Assembly (NCBI RefSeq): GCF_021699195.1
Contig: NZ_SSXE01000043.1
Coordinates: forward strand, 1-64,000
Source: Nonomuraea sp. MG754425
GTDB taxonomy: Bacteria > Actinomycetota > Actinomycetes > Streptosporangiales > Streptosporangiaceae
Direction: 5' to 3'
DNA length: 64,000 nucleotides
In this document: positions 63,678-64,000 of the stretch, one piece after another
Numbering within the stretch: the first letter of the stretch is position 1
Layout: each line of letters opens with the position of its first letter
The notes under the pieces: generated by a model
The model's database searches: none
Seen by the model: the letters and a program-made list of their open reading frames with translations, nothing else
Told to the model about the DNA's origin: nothing
Translations under genes and position numbers: made by a program

Positions 63678-64000
63678 ATGATCACAAACCGCCCCACGGC
63701 CCGGGTCATCCTCGTCGATCCCGCCGACCGCGTGCTGATGTTCCGCTTCGTCCCGCCCGATCCCTGGCCCCGCGAGCCCGCGTGGCACCTGCCCGGCGGC
63801 GGGATCGAGGCCGGCGAGTCGGCGGCGCAGGCGGCCTGCCGGGAGGCCCACGAGGAGACCGGCGTCGTCCTCGCGCCCCACGGCCTGGGCGAGCCGGTGG
63901 CCGTCAACGCGGGAGAGTGGTCCATCCGGGGACGCCGCTTCCACACCGTGCACACCTACTTCTTCGCCCGGGTCCCGACGGCGGAGGTCCCCGAGGGCGG
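63678..64000 (+). CDS. NUDIX hydrolase (cut by window end)
   Basis: The frame from ATG 63678 stays open to the end of the window (107 codons). It contains the Nudix box GGGIEAGESAAQAACREAHEETGV with the expected acidic residues, preceded by VILVDPADRVLMFRF. Such enzymes hydrolyse nucleoside diphosphates linked to another moiety. It follows the AlkD-like gene by ten bases and may share its transcript. The C-terminus lies beyond the window. Confidence 0.85.
   Translation, partial: MITNRPTARVILVDPADRVLMFRFVPPDPWPREPAWHLPGGGIEAGESAAQAACREAHEETGVVLAPHGLGEPVAVNAGEWSIRGRRFHTVHTYFFARVPTAEVPEG

Overview
The window is chromosomal DNA from a high-GC actinomycete. A Streptosporangiaceae member such as Nonomuraea is my best guess. 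The evidence is codon use, menaquinone synthesis, an ANTAR-domain protein, many apparent leaderless promoters, the proS-rimP-nusA-infB-rbfA-truB-ribF-rpsO-pnp-dapB core order, and a steroid-degradation regulon of the mycobacterial KstR2 type. The genus is inference; no 16S or tRNA gene is present.

Layout. 1-2.6 kb is accessory: about 1.4 kb with no convincing gene (two decayed-looking peptide ORFs), then an insertion sequence with inverted repeats and a transposase carrying an internal deletion. 2.8-3.8 kb holds two tandem paralogues, each made of two GntR-type winged helices and no effector domain. 4.1-12.5 kb is mixed metabolism: a diiron ferritin-like protein, an EamA transporter with a His/Asp-rich repeat tail divergent from a MocR-type regulator (their start codons overlap), a CGNR zinc-finger protein, acetyltransferases, MenA, an adenosine/adenine deaminase and a GAF-ANTAR protein. 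12.6-32.0 kb is the conserved core: dapB, an M16 peptidase, pnp, rpsO, ribF, truB, a DHH phosphoesterase, rbfA, DUF503, infB, ylxR, nusA, rimP and proS. Interruptions are a TRM11-like methyltransferase, a lipoprotein/ferritin-like pair and an alpha/beta hydrolase.

32.8-63 kb is dominated by genes resembling the 3aα-H-4α(3'-propanoate)-7aβ-methylhexahydro-1,5-indanedione (HIP) pathway, the late C/D-ring stage of steroid catabolism: fadD3, fadE30, ipdF, echA20, ipdA, ipdB, ipdC, fadA6, an extra acyl-CoA dehydrogenase and the regulator kstR2. They lie in several blocks separated by unrelated genes. Most blocks are headed by a site matching, exactly or nearly, the KstR2 operator pattern AnCAAGnnCTTGnT. 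The same sites also head genes outside the classic mycobacterial KstR2 set: a luciferase-like flavin monooxygenase, a PaaK-like protein lacking the adenylation motifs, a flavin reductase, and a thiolase/DUF35 pair. This extended regulon is the most interesting content.

Interspersed are fprA, a DUF6986-type lyase, cutC, a UTRA-type GntR regulator, a PadR/membrane-protein pair with a clear operator, a DUF2252 protein, an ATP-grasp protein, two paralogous small Asn/Ser/Gly-rich secreted proteins, a pentapeptide-repeat protein, a NagZ-like glycosidase, an AlkD-type protein and a NUDIX hydrolase cut by the window end.
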